DNA from: Verrucomicrobiota bacterium
GTDB taxonomy: Bacteria; Verrucomicrobiota; Verrucomicrobiia; Opitutales; Opitutaceae
DNA: 48,966 nucleotides
Assembly: GCA_947471035.1 (NCBI GenBank)
Contig: CANIWJ010000011.1
Span: forward strand, 1 to 48,966
Direction of reading: 5' to 3'
The notes under the pieces are model-generated. The model saw nothing but the letters and a program-made list of their open reading frames with translations, did no database searches and was not told where the DNA came from. Shown in pieces: positions 16,327 through 23,949 of this stretch; the first letter of the stretch is position 1, and each line of letters starts with the position of its first letter. The translations under genes and the position numbers were made by a program.

Positions 16327-17694
16327 ATGTCCGCCGTCGCCTCGCCGCTTCCCGCCCAACTTCCTGTTATTCCGTTTGTCCGTCCGGTCGCTGGAACGGT
16401 GGAAATACCGGGCTCGAAGAGCCTGACCAATCGCGCTTTGCTACTCGCCGCGTTGTGCGATGCGCCAGTCATGCTGACTGGGGCATTGTTCAGCGACGAT
16501 ACCCGGTTGATGGCCGAGGCGTTGCGTGAGTTGGGCTACACTGTGATCGCGAATGAGACGGCCAAGACGCTTTACGTGGCCGGCCAGGGCGAGGCGTTTC
16601 AATCGGAGTTTCCCGCCGAGTTATTCGTGGGTTTGGCGGGCACGGCGGCTCGTTTCCTGACTGCGCTCTGCGCCGCCGCTCCGCGTGGCGTTTACCGTAT
16701 CCAGGGCACCGAACGCATGAACCAGCGTCCGATGAAGGGCTTGATCGACGCCTTGCGCGCACTCGGTGCGGAGATTCGCTGCCTCGGGGTCGAGGGGTTT
16801 TTCCCGATCGAGATCCATGCTCGCGGCCTGCGCGGCGGTGAGGTGGCGATCGACGCCACCGAGAGCAGCCAGATGTTGTCGGCGTTGTTGATGGTCGCGC
16901 CCCGCGCCGCCGCGCCGGTCGAGGTTTCGTTGATCGGCGGGGTGCGCTGGCCGTTTGTGGAAATGACCACGCGATTCATGGAGCAATTTGGCCAGCCCGC
17001 GCTGGAGCGCACCGGGCCGGACCGGTTCCGGCTACCCGCTGGAGGGCGTTATGCGTATCCGGGTAAAAACTGTCCCATCGAGCCCGATGCCACTGCTGCC
17101 AGTTACTTCGCGGCGTTACCGCTGGTTGTGGGGGGCGGGCTTACCTTGCTGAATCTCCGGGAAGGACTCCAGGGCGATACGCGGTTTGTCGGCGTGATGG
17201 CGGAGGTCGGTCTCGGCACCGAAGTGGTTGCGGACGGGTTGCGGGTCTCGTTTGCGATGGGCGCTGCGCGAGGCGGCGTGACGCGGGATTTCTCCGGGTT
17301 TTCCGACACCTTCCTTACCCTGGCGGCGATCAGCCCGTTGCTGGCTGGGCCGACGACGATTACCGGTGTGGCGCACACCCGAAAACAGGAGACGGATCGT
17401 GTGGCGGGCATGGTCGCCGAGCTGCGACGTCTCGGGCAAACCGTGCACGAGCACGAGGACGGCGACGGCCTGACGATCACGCCGAATCTGGCGGCGTTGC
17501 GGGCGGCGCGCGGGGCCGTGATTCAAACTTACCACGATCACCGCTTCGCGATGAGTTTCGGCATACTCGGTTCGTGTGATCTGCACGGGGATGGAAAACC
17601 TTGGCTGACCATCGACAATCCGGCGTGTTGCGCGAAGACCTTCCCGGTCTTTTTTGAAGTGCTCGAAACCCTCCGCACCCGCAGCACTGTTTAA
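16327..17694 (+). CDS. aroA: 3-phosphoshikimate 1-carboxyvinyltransferase (EPSP synthase)
   Basis: A 455-residue enzyme that joins PEP to shikimate-3-phosphate in the shikimate pathway. Motifs are VEIPGSKSLTNRALLLAAL (Lys/Ser of the substrate site), DDTRLMAEALRELG, FVGLAGTAARFLTA, GTERMNQRPMKGLIDAL, ESSQMLSALLM, HTRKQETDRV and TYHDHRFAMSFGI. The loop usually read as G-N-A-G-T is G-L-A-G-T here, so a substrate-contacting Asn position is changed. The rest of the active site looks intact. Ten bases separate its stop from the cmk start, consistent with an operon. ATG 16327 has no Shine-Dalgarno and is preceded by TTTTTTAACC. Confidence 0.93.
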   Translation: MSAVASPLPAQLPVIPFVRPVAGTVEIPGSKSLTNRALLLAALCDAPVMLTGALFSDDTRLMAEALRELGYTVIANETAKTLYVAGQGEAFQSEFPAELFVGLAGTAARFLTALCAAAPRGVYRIQGTERMNQRPMKGLIDALRALGAEIRCLGVEGFFPIEIHARGLRGGEVAIDATESSQMLSALLMVAPRAAAPVEVSLIGGVRWPFVEMTTRFMEQFGQPALERTGPDRFRLPAGGRYAYPGKNCPIEPDATAASYFAALPLVVGGGLTLLNLREGLQGDTRFVGVMAEVGLGTEVVADGLRVSFAMGAARGGVTRDFSGFSDTFLTLAAISPLLAGPTTITGVAHTRKQETDRVAGMVAELRRLGQTVHEHEDGDGLTITPNLAALRAARGAVIQTYHDHRFAMSFGILGSCDLHGDGKPWLTIDNPACCAKTFPVFFEVLETLRTRSTV

Positions 17695-17704
17695 TTTTAT
17701 CCTG

Positions 17705-18367
17705 ATGTCTTTTTTAATCATCGCTATCGATGGCGGCGCCGCTGCCGGCAAATCGACCACCGCGCGCGCTCTCAGCTCGCGTTTCAATTTCTTGCATATC
17801 GATACCGGCTCTTATTACCGGGCGCTGACCGCCGAGTTGTTGCGCCGGGGCTTGAACCCCGCCGAGGTCACTGCGGTGGAGAGTGCTTTGGCCGAGCTGC
17901 CCTTGGGCACAGTGGTGGATGGTCGGCGGGCCCAGATCGAGGTCGGCGGTCGGCTGGTGCCCGAGGCCGAGTTGCGCGGACCGGCGGTGAATGCGGCGGT
18001 GTCCCATTTCGCCGCTTTGCCGGCGGTGCGGGCGGCCTTGCTGGCGTATCAACGCGATCAGGCCCGCATCGCCCGGGAGCATCGTTTTGCCGGTTTGGTG
18101 ATGGAGGGACGCGACATTGGCACGGTGATTTTTCCCGACGCGGATTTCCGGTTTTTCCTGCATGCCGACCCGGAGGAGCGCGCCCGGCGTCGCGCCGCCG
18201 AGGGGCAGCAAGACTCCATTGCGGAACGCGACCGGTTGGACAGCACGCGCAAGGCGGCCCCGCTGCTTTGTCCGCCGGGGGCGATTGATATCGATTCCAC
18301 GTTTCTATCGCTCGACGAAGTCGTGGCGCGGGTCTCCGGACCTATCGCCGCCCAGATGGGCGCTTGA
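17705..18367 (+). CDS. cmk: Cytidylate kinase
   Basis: A 220-residue NMP kinase that phosphorylates CMP and dCMP. It shows the P-loop DGGAAAGKST (~8-17), the substrate segment HIDTGSYYRALTAELL, and the LID-region motif MEGRDIGTVIFPDADFRFFL followed by ADPEERARRR. The Ala-rich P-loop is a common cmk variant. A frame open from 17654 adds 17 residues that overlap aroA, so ATG 17705 just before FLIIAIDGG is preferred. The aroA-cmk-plsC order is a familiar bacterial arrangement. Confidence 0.93.
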   Translation: MSFLIIAIDGGAAAGKSTTARALSSRFNFLHIDTGSYYRALTAELLRRGLNPAEVTAVESALAELPLGTVVDGRRAQIEVGGRLVPEAELRGPAVNAAVSHFAALPAVRAALLAYQRDQARIAREHRFAGLVMEGRDIGTVIFPDADFRFFLHADPEERARRRAAEGQQDSIAERDRLDSTRKAAPLLCPPGAIDIDSTFLSLDEVVARVSGPIAAQMGA

Positions 18368-18425
18368 TCGAAAAAAGCACCGAACAGCGGTAAACCGCAG
18401 GCCAAATCATCCCTTCGTTTTAGCT

Positions 18426-19088
18426 ATGTCCGCCCGAGAATCGTTCGCCCAGCTCCGCATGGAGCCGATGTATGGGTTTTTCCATTATTTCCTGAACTGC
18501 GTGCACGAGGCGCTGTTCCGGGGCGAAGTCGTCGGATTGGAGAACTTGCCGGGCGACGGGGCCTTTCTCGTCGCGGCCAATCATGCCAGCCATCTGGACC
18601 CGCCGTTCATCGGCGCGGTGATGCCGCGGCAGATGGCATTTTTCGCCCGGAAGTCCCTTTGGTCCCCGGGCCTTGGCGCATGGTGGATGAATGGGGTGGG
18701 TGCGATTCCGGTGGACCGCGATGGCGCGGATCTGTCGGCGATTAAGCGCGTGTTGGCCACCTTGGCGGCGGGGAAGTCCATCGCGCTGTTTCCCGAGGGC
18801 ACGCGTTCGCCTGACGGCAAGCTCCAGCCGGCCAAGGGCGGGGTCGGCATGATCGTGTGCAAATCGAAGGTGCCGGTGGTGCCGTGCCGGATTTTTAACA
18901 GCCATATCGCGTTTGGACGCGGCGGTGGTTTTCAGCCTGGCACCCAGGTGCACATCGTGTTTGGCCCAGCGTTGCAGCCGGCTGATTACGACAGCCCGAC
19001 GGATGGCAAGGAGCGCTACCAGCGCGCCAGCGAACGCATCATGAGCGCCATCGCGAGTTTGGGTGAGCCGCCCTTGGTGGTGGTTTAG
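18426..19088 (+). CDS. plsC: 1-acyl-sn-glycerol-3-phosphate acyltransferase
   Basis: A 220-residue inner-membrane-associated acyltransferase that converts lysophosphatidate to phosphatidate. Catalytic motif I is NHASHLDPP (HX4D). Motif III is FPEGTRSPDGKL. VPCRIFNSH near the end matches motif IV. The frame is open from 18162, but the family N-terminus and the intergenic distance favour ATG 18426. It follows cmk by 58 bp. It is a second PlsC-type domain in the window besides the one fused in Aas; this one is the likely de novo phospholipid enzyme. Confidence 0.9.
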   Translation: MSARESFAQLRMEPMYGFFHYFLNCVHEALFRGEVVGLENLPGDGAFLVAANHASHLDPPFIGAVMPRQMAFFARKSLWSPGLGAWWMNGVGAIPVDRDGADLSAIKRVLATLAAGKSIALFPEGTRSPDGKLQPAKGGVGMIVCKSKVPVVPCRIFNSHIAFGRGGGFQPGTQVHIVFGPALQPADYDSPTDGKERYQRASERIMSAIASLGEPPLVVV

Positions 19089-19131
19089 GAGCTGAGTTTT
19101 AAATTTAGCTTCGGGCAAAATGTCTGGGCGC

Positions 19132-19159
19132 TTGCACCTAAAGTGGCCCGGCGTAAGCT
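19132..19159 (+). promoter_or_regulatory. Possible sigma-70-like promoter
   Basis: TTGCAC (19132-19137) and TAAGCT (19154-19159) are separated by 16 bases, about 115 bases before the 137-residue gene. The match to consensus is partial and no other evidence supports it. Confidence 0.25.
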
Positions 19160-19272
19160 TATCACGTCGGCGTTCCTGTTCTGCCGTTAGATTCGTCTCT
19201 TCGAGGCGGATTGACCGGCCTAAAGTCCATTAACCGGTGCACGGGCACCCCCAGCTCGAAAGGTCATTAATC

Positions 19273-19686
19273 ATGAAACTCTCGCAACTGCTCGCTTCCC
19301 GTTCCGATTTAGTGCGTCAGGCCACTTTGGCCAACGCCGCCTTCGCCTACACGACGTTTGCCGCCATGGATCAACGGATCCAGCGCGGTGGTTTGCATGG
19401 TCCGGTGCGGTTCCTTGGAATAGATCCCGCCGCCGAACGCTATACGCCGCAGCTCGTCGCTTTGGCCGGTAGCCAAGCGGTGCTAGATGAACACTTTGAC
19501 GAGGCAGATCTCGTGAAGTGGTCCGATGCGCTGGCTTATGTTTCCGAGGAAGGCACGACCGAGTTTGAGTTCCGTTTGGAGGAATTAATGGGGCGTTTTT
19601 CGCCCGCTTTGGAAGATACGCTGCGTCGGGCCGGTGTTCAGCTCGACTCGGCTGGACTCGGCAATACTGAGCCGAACCTCCGTTAG
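19273..19686 (+). CDS. Conserved-looking hypothetical protein, 137 residues
   Basis: I do not recognise this protein. It starts MKLSQLLASRSDLVRQATL, preceded by GAAAGG about nine bases upstream, one of the few purine-rich ribosome-site candidates in the window. It is acidic overall, with no membrane helix or signal peptide and no Cys. A segment VKWSDALAYVSEEGTTEFEFRLEEL suggests a mixed alpha/beta fold. A frame open from 19237 adds 12 residues and seems less likely. It has its own upstream gap (184 bp after plsC) and a strong terminator downstream, so it is probably a single-gene unit. Function unknown. Confidence 0.65.
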   Translation: MKLSQLLASRSDLVRQATLANAAFAYTTFAAMDQRIQRGGLHGPVRFLGIDPAAERYTPQLVALAGSQAVLDEHFDEADLVKWSDALAYVSEEGTTEFEFRLEELMGRFSPALEDTLRRAGVQLDSAGLGNTEPNLR

Positions 19687-19721
19687 AGTTAAATAGGTTT
19701 AGGGTCTGTTTTTAGAAAACG

Positions 19722-19754
19722 AAAAAGCCGGGGCTTTGCGGCCCCGGCTTTTTT
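19722..19754. terminator. Bidirectional rho-independent terminator
   Basis: GCCGGGGC (19727-19734) pairs with GCCCCGGC (19741-19748) around a six-base loop. A-tracts on the left and T-tracts on the right extend the stem. It serves the rightward 137-residue gene and the leftward trpS, which converge here. Confidence 0.93.
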
Positions 19755-19764
19755 ATTGGGCTGT

Positions 19765-20733
19765 TTAGCGTAAGCCGCAGGCGCGGCGGGCGCGGTCGAG
19801 CACGGGGGCGGCGACGGCGCGGGCTTTGGCAGCGCCGTCTTTGAGGGTTTTTTCCACCTGATCGAGGTTGGCCACCAACTCGGCGCGGCGGGCGCGAGCG
19901 GGCGCGAAGTGAGTCCAGACTTGCTCGAAGAGGATTTTTTTAAGGTCGCCGTAGCCGAGGCCGCCGGCGCGGAGTTTTTCCTCGGTCTCGGCGGCGAGCG
20001 CCGGTTCGGCGACAACTTTGAGCAGGCGGATGGCGATGTTTTGGTCGGCGTCGGGCTTGGGTTCGGCCGGGGTGCGCGAATCCATGGGGATGCCCATGAT
20101 TTTTTTGCGCGTAGCCTTCTCCTCCCCGAAAAGCTCCAGGGTGTTGCCGTAGCTTTTGCTCATCTTCTGCCCGTCGAGGCCGGGCACGACGGCGGATTCG
20201 TCGCGGATGACTGATTCGGGAATGGTGAAGGTTTCGCCGTAGGTGAGGTTGAACTTGATGGCCATGTCGCGGGTCATCTCGACGTGTTGCTTTTGGTCGC
20301 GGCCGACGGGCACGTGGGTGGTGTTAAACAGCAAAATGTCCGCCGCCATGAGCACGGGGTAGGTGAACAGGCCGACGTTGGCTGCGATGCCGCGGGCGGT
20401 CTTGTCTTTGTAGCTGTGGGCGCGTTCCAGCAGGCCCATGGGCGCGAGGGTGCCGAGCATCCAGGCGAGTTCGCAGACCTCGGGCACGTCGCTCTGGCGC
20501 CAGAGCACGGCTTTGGCGGGGTCGAGGCCGCAGGCCAGCCAGTCGAGGGCGACGCCGAGGGTGTAGTCGCGGCGTTTTTGCGGATCGAGCAGGGAGGTCA
20601 TCGAGTGATAGTCCGCGATGAAGTAGTAGCAGTCGCCTGGCTGGTCCTGCGCGGCGATGGCCGGCTGCATCGCGCCGAGGTAGTTGCCGAGGTGGAGGAT
20701 GCCGGAGGGCTGGATGCCGGTGAGGGTGCGCAT
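19765..20733 (-). CDS. trpS: Tryptophanyl-tRNA synthetase
   Basis: A 322-residue class I aminoacyl-tRNA synthetase that charges tRNA-Trp. The N-terminus TGIQPSGILHLGNYLGAM contains the HIGH-equivalent, and QKMSKSYGN is the KMSKS loop. Family segments DYHSMTSL, GVPVGRDQKQHVEMTRD-like text (here VPVGRDQKQHVEMTRD) and DSRTPAEPK are present. ATG 20733 is chosen over an upstream in-frame codon at 20778 because MRTLTGIQPSG is the standard start. No T-box leader was recognised. Confidence 0.95.
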   Translation of the reverse strand: MRTLTGIQPSGILHLGNYLGAMQPAIAAQDQPGDCYYFIADYHSMTSLLDPQKRRDYTLGVALDWLACGLDPAKAVLWRQSDVPEVCELAWMLGTLAPMGLLERAHSYKDKTARGIAANVGLFTYPVLMAADILLFNTTHVPVGRDQKQHVEMTRDMAIKFNLTYGETFTIPESVIRDESAVVPGLDGQKMSKSYGNTLELFGEEKATRKKIMGIPMDSRTPAEPKPDADQNIAIRLLKVVAEPALAAETEEKLRAGGLGYGDLKKILFEQVWTHFAPARARRAELVANLDQVEKTLKDGAAKARAVAAPVLDRARRACGLR

Positions 20734-20822
20734 GAAATGAAGGCGAGTAAGGTGGGGCGAAGCGATGCTAGGTTTCAATCCGTGGTTTGGCGATGAGCAG
20801 ATCGGGTAGGTGGAGGTGCGGT

Positions 20823-21716
20823 TTAGCCAAGGATGGTGAGCACAATGCCGGTCAAGATGCCGAGCACGGGCACGATTTTTTGGCGACCGTTGGTCTCTTT
20901 TAGCAACCAGACGCTGCCGGCAAACGACACCAGGGTGCTGCCTCGCCTCAGGCTGGAGACCAGCGAGACGAGGGCCTCGGGCTTGCGCAGCGCGTCGAAG
21001 TAGAGGAAGTCAGCCACCAGCAGGCCGGTTGAGATACCGATAATGCTCCAGCGCCACTGGAAGGTTTTACGCGGCCACCAGCGGAGTTTCCAGCCCACCA
21101 CCAAAGGTAGAAAAAGAAGCGCGAGGTAGATCGAGAACCAGCATTGCACGGTGGCGGCCGTGAAGCCGTTTCGACCGAGGAGAAACTTGTCATACAAACC
21201 GCTGACCGCGCCGATTAGTGTGCCCGCCAGCAGCCAGCCGATCCAAGGGTTTTTATGGAAATGAATGCCTTCGCGAGCGCCAGCTAACGACAGGCCCAAA
21301 AAGGACGCCAGCGTCACACCGACGCCGAGGAATTCCAGTCCGGTGGGACGTTCGCCAAGAATGAGCAAAGCGCCAAACAGGGTCCAAATCGGCCCGGTGG
21401 CCCGCACCGGCGCCGCGATCGAAAGCGGAAGGCTCTTGAGTGCGAAATAACTACACAGCCAAGAGGCGGCGACGATGGCGGACTTTAGTAGCAGTTGAAG
21501 ATGTTGCCCGGCGGTAAGGGAATCCACGCGCAGAATGGCCGGTAGCGCCGCGCCGCTGCCGTCGAGGGCGAGCAGCACGAGCCAGATCAACGCACTGCAA
21601 ACGTTGGCCAGAAACAGCACCGGCAGCACGGCGTTGTCGCGCACTGCGTGTTTCGTGCTCAGGTCGTAGAACCCGAGGAACAGGGCGGACAGTAGGCTGG
21701 CGGCGATCCATGGCAT
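20823..21716 (-). CDS. EamA/DMT-family transporter
   Basis: A 297-residue inner-membrane protein with about ten hydrophobic helices in two EamA-like halves (~1-135 and ~150-297). Family-like segments are FALKSLPLSIAAPVRATGPIWTLFGA in two parts, LLILGERPTG and the C-terminal SLRRGSTLVSFAGSVWLLKET. The last is typical of EamA proteins, where a conserved Glu follows the penultimate helix. The substrate is unknown. An alternative ATG at 21770 would add 18 residues. The frame extends further upstream to 22187 but reads there as low-complexity non-membrane text. It lies 89 bp downstream of the trpS start on the same strand. Confidence 0.8.
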   Translation of the reverse strand: MPWIAASLLSALFLGFYDLSTKHAVRDNAVLPVLFLANVCSALIWLVLLALDGSGAALPAILRVDSLTAGQHLQLLLKSAIVAASWLCSYFALKSLPLSIAAPVRATGPIWTLFGALLILGERPTGLEFLGVGVTLASFLGLSLAGAREGIHFHKNPWIGWLLAGTLIGAVSGLYDKFLLGRNGFTAATVQCWFSIYLALLFLPLVVGWKLRWWPRKTFQWRWSIIGISTGLLVADFLYFDALRKPEALVSLVSSLRRGSTLVSFAGSVWLLKETNGRQKIVPVLGILTGIVLTILG

Positions 21717-22001
21717 GAAAACGTCCAGCTGTGCCAAGAAGCCCAGCGCCGCACAAGACGTGAGAAGCATTCGAACCGTATCTTCCGCGCCGAATCTTCC
21801 GTCATGTTTCCGTACTGAATCGTTCCCGACGACTTCTTCAACACGCCTGTCCCAGCCGACAAAGTAACCTATTAGGTTACTTGATGCTTGGGGCGGCGTG
21901 GCGGGAGGGTTGGGCGGCGGGGCGGGTGTTGGCGATGATGGCTCGGTGGTGTTTTGCCCTTTCCCTTGCTGCTTGCGCCGCGTGTGCTCTCGCGTTTCGC
22001 C
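21717..22001. other. Divergent intergenic region between EamA gene and prfC
   Basis: These 285 bases separate the leftward transporter from rightward prfC. The only clear signal is the palindrome at 21862-21882. The rest is GC-rich with no convincing gene. Open frames continue through it from both sides but lack family sequence. Confidence 0.5.
21862..21882. promoter_or_regulatory. Perfect palindrome, candidate operator
   Basis: The arms AAGTAACC (21862-21869) and GGTTACTT (21875-21882) flank the spacer TATTA. The palindrome lies 145 bp before the transporter start and 119 bp before prfC. The GTAACC/GGTTAC half-sites resemble operators of dimeric winged-helix regulators such as HxlR-family proteins. 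No such regulator gene is in the window. Confidence 0.5.
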
Positions 22002-23642
22002 ATGACGCCCGCCCAGGAAATCGCCCGCCGCCGCACCTTCGCCATCATCTCCCACCCGGATGCCGGTAAAACCACGCTGACTGAAAAGTTTCTGCTCTAC
22101 GGCAACGCCATTCACCTCGCCGGCTCCGTGACCGCCCGCAAACAGCAGCGCGCCACCACTTCCGACTGGATGGAGTTGGAGAAGCAACGCGGCATCTCCA
22201 TCTCCTCGACCGTTCTACAATTCGATTACCAGGGCTACGCGGTCAACCTGCTCGACACTCCCGGGCACAAGGATTTCTCCGAGGATACCTACCGGGTGCT
22301 TACGGCGGTGGACGCCGCGCTGATGGTGATCGATTCGGCCAAGGGCATCGAGCCCCAGACGCGTAAGCTTTTCGAGGTCTGCCGTCGGCGCGGCATCCCG
22401 ATTTTCACCTTCTTCAATAAGTGCGACCGCCCCACCCAAAACCCACTGGAGTTGATCGACGAACTTGAACGCGTGCTCGGCCTCGCGCCCTGTCCGGTCA
22501 CCTGGCCGCTGGGCAACGGTCCTACCTTTCGCGGCGTTTTTGATCGTCGCGCCAACCAGGTGCATCTTTTCGAGCGCACGCCCCATGGCGCCTACCGGGC
22601 TCCGGTTAACGTCACCGGCCTCGATGATCCCTTGGTGCGCGCCAAGTTCGACGATCTCACCTACGCCGAGGTGGCCGAGCAGATCGCCATGCTCGACGGA
22701 GCCACCTCGCCGCTTGATCTGGCGGCGGTCCACGCAGGTAAACAGACGCCGGTTTTTTTCGGTTCGGCGGTGAACAACTTCGGCGTGCAACTCCTGCTGG
22801 AGGGTTTTCTCCAAAAATCCATTCCGCCGACCGAGCGTCGTTCCGTCACCATTGTCACTCCCGGTGCGCCCGCGCCGACCGAGACCAAGGTTATACCGAT
22901 CGATCATCCGAAGTTCTCCGGTTTTGTTTTCAAGATCCAGGCCAACATGGATCCGAAGCACCGGGATCGCATAGCGTTTATCCGCGTCTGCTCGGGCAAG
23001 TTTGAGCGCGATATGGTCGTGACTCATCAACGCACCGGAAAACAGGTGCGGCTGTCCTCGGCGCATCGACTTTTCGGCCAGGAACGCGAGACGGTGGACG
23101 TGGCCTGGCCGGGTGACGTGATTGGCTTGGTGGGCCATGACGCTTTCGGGATCGGCGATACCCTGACCGAGGATCGCTCCATCGCGTTTGACGAAATACC
23201 GCGGTTTCCGAGCGAAGTGTTTACCTATATTTTTAATCCCACTTCGTCCGACGCCAAAAAATACCGCACTGGTTTGGAGCAGCTCCTCCAGGAGGGCGTG
23301 GTACAGTCCTTCATGCCGCGCAACGCCCCGCCGGGAGCGACTTTGCTGGCGGCGGTGGGACCGCTGCAATTTGAGGTGGTGCAGTCGCGCCTCAAGTCCG
23401 AATACAACGCCGAGTGCCGGCTCGATCCGACGCCGTGGACGCAACTGCGCTGGCTCTCTCCGCACCCCAGTCTGGCCAATCCGAATGCGCTAGTGGTGGC
23501 GAGCGGCGTGGCTTTTGGCGTGGATAAATTCGGGCACCCGATCGTGCTCTTTCCCAACGACTGGACGCGCGAGTATTTCATCGAGAAAAATCCCGATTTG
23601 AAACTCCACGAGATGCCGATCGAGCAGACGGTGGAAGCGTAA
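22002..23642 (+). CDS. prfC: Peptide chain release factor 3
   Basis: A 546-residue translational GTPase that removes RF1/RF2 from the ribosome after peptide release. The N-terminal EIARRRTFAIISHPDAGKTTLTE (split motif, G1) is followed by RGISISSTVLQF (G2), LLDTPGHKDFSEDTYR (G3) and FFNKCDR (G4). RF3-specific text such as DWMELEKQRGISI, and its C-terminal domain with AAVGPLQFEVVQSRL and LFPNDWTREYF, distinguish it from EF-G. Length is close to the usual ~530. ATG 22002 is chosen; a frame from 21954 adds 16 unrelated residues. Confidence 0.95.
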   Translation: MTPAQEIARRRTFAIISHPDAGKTTLTEKFLLYGNAIHLAGSVTARKQQRATTSDWMELEKQRGISISSTVLQFDYQGYAVNLLDTPGHKDFSEDTYRVLTAVDAALMVIDSAKGIEPQTRKLFEVCRRRGIPIFTFFNKCDRPTQNPLELIDELERVLGLAPCPVTWPLGNGPTFRGVFDRRANQVHLFERTPHGAYRAPVNVTGLDDPLVRAKFDDLTYAEVAEQIAMLDGATSPLDLAAVHAGKQTPVFFGSAVNNFGVQLLLEGFLQKSIPPTERRSVTIVTPGAPAPTETKVIPIDHPKFSGFVFKIQANMDPKHRDRIAFIRVCSGKFERDMVVTHQRTGKQVRLSSAHRLFGQERETVDVAWPGDVIGLVGHDAFGIGDTLTEDRSIAFDEIPRFPSEVFTYIFNPTSSDAKKYRTGLEQLLQEGVVQSFMPRNAPPGATLLAAVGPLQFEVVQSRLKSEYNAECRLDPTPWTQLRWLSPHPSLANPNALVVASGVAFGVDKFGHPIVLFPNDWTREYFIEKNPDLKLHEMPIEQTVEA

Positions 23643-23658
23643 CCGCGATTACGGTCGG

Positions 23659-23949
23659 TTACGACTGGGGCCCGGTTTGGCGTTCCAGTTGGGCCAGATA
23701 AGCGAGCGCATGGTCCCGGCTCGTACCGCACATTTCTTCCGTCGGGCGCAGGCTGGCGCAGACCGCCGGCCGTTCGGGCTGACCGAAAAGCGCGCAGCGC
23801 AGGTCGGGCAAGAGCTGTACGCAGGGGACGCCCGCCGGCTTGCCTTTGGGCATGCCGGGTATGGGCGACGTAATCGAGGGCGCGATGCAACAGGCGGCGC
23901 ACCCCGCGCGGCAGGCCAGCGGCGGGGTGCTCATCGGGCCGGGCTTCAC
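23659..23949 (-). CDS. YkgJ-family cysteine cluster protein
   Basis: A small protein of 91-96 residues with eight Cys, including CRAGCAACC near the N-terminus. Further Cys follow in VPCVQL, LRCALFG, PAVCASL and EEMCG. The pattern fits the YkgJ/UPF0153 family, predicted to bind zinc or an iron-sulfur cluster; its role is unknown. GTG 23949 overlaps the stop of the upstream DUF748 gene by four bases, implying coupling. ATG 23934 is an alternative start. It is convergent with prfC (16 bp). Confidence 0.75.
   Translation of the reverse strand: MKPGPMSTPPLACRAGCAACCIAPSITSPIPGMPKGKPAGVPCVQLLPDLRCALFGQPERPAVCASLRPTEEMCGTSRDHALAYLAQLERQTGPQS

Noticed and set aside
22215-23465. A 416-codon minus-strand open frame opposite prfC
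   Set aside because: prfC is unambiguous on the plus strand; the opposite frame is His/Arg-rich shadow sequence.
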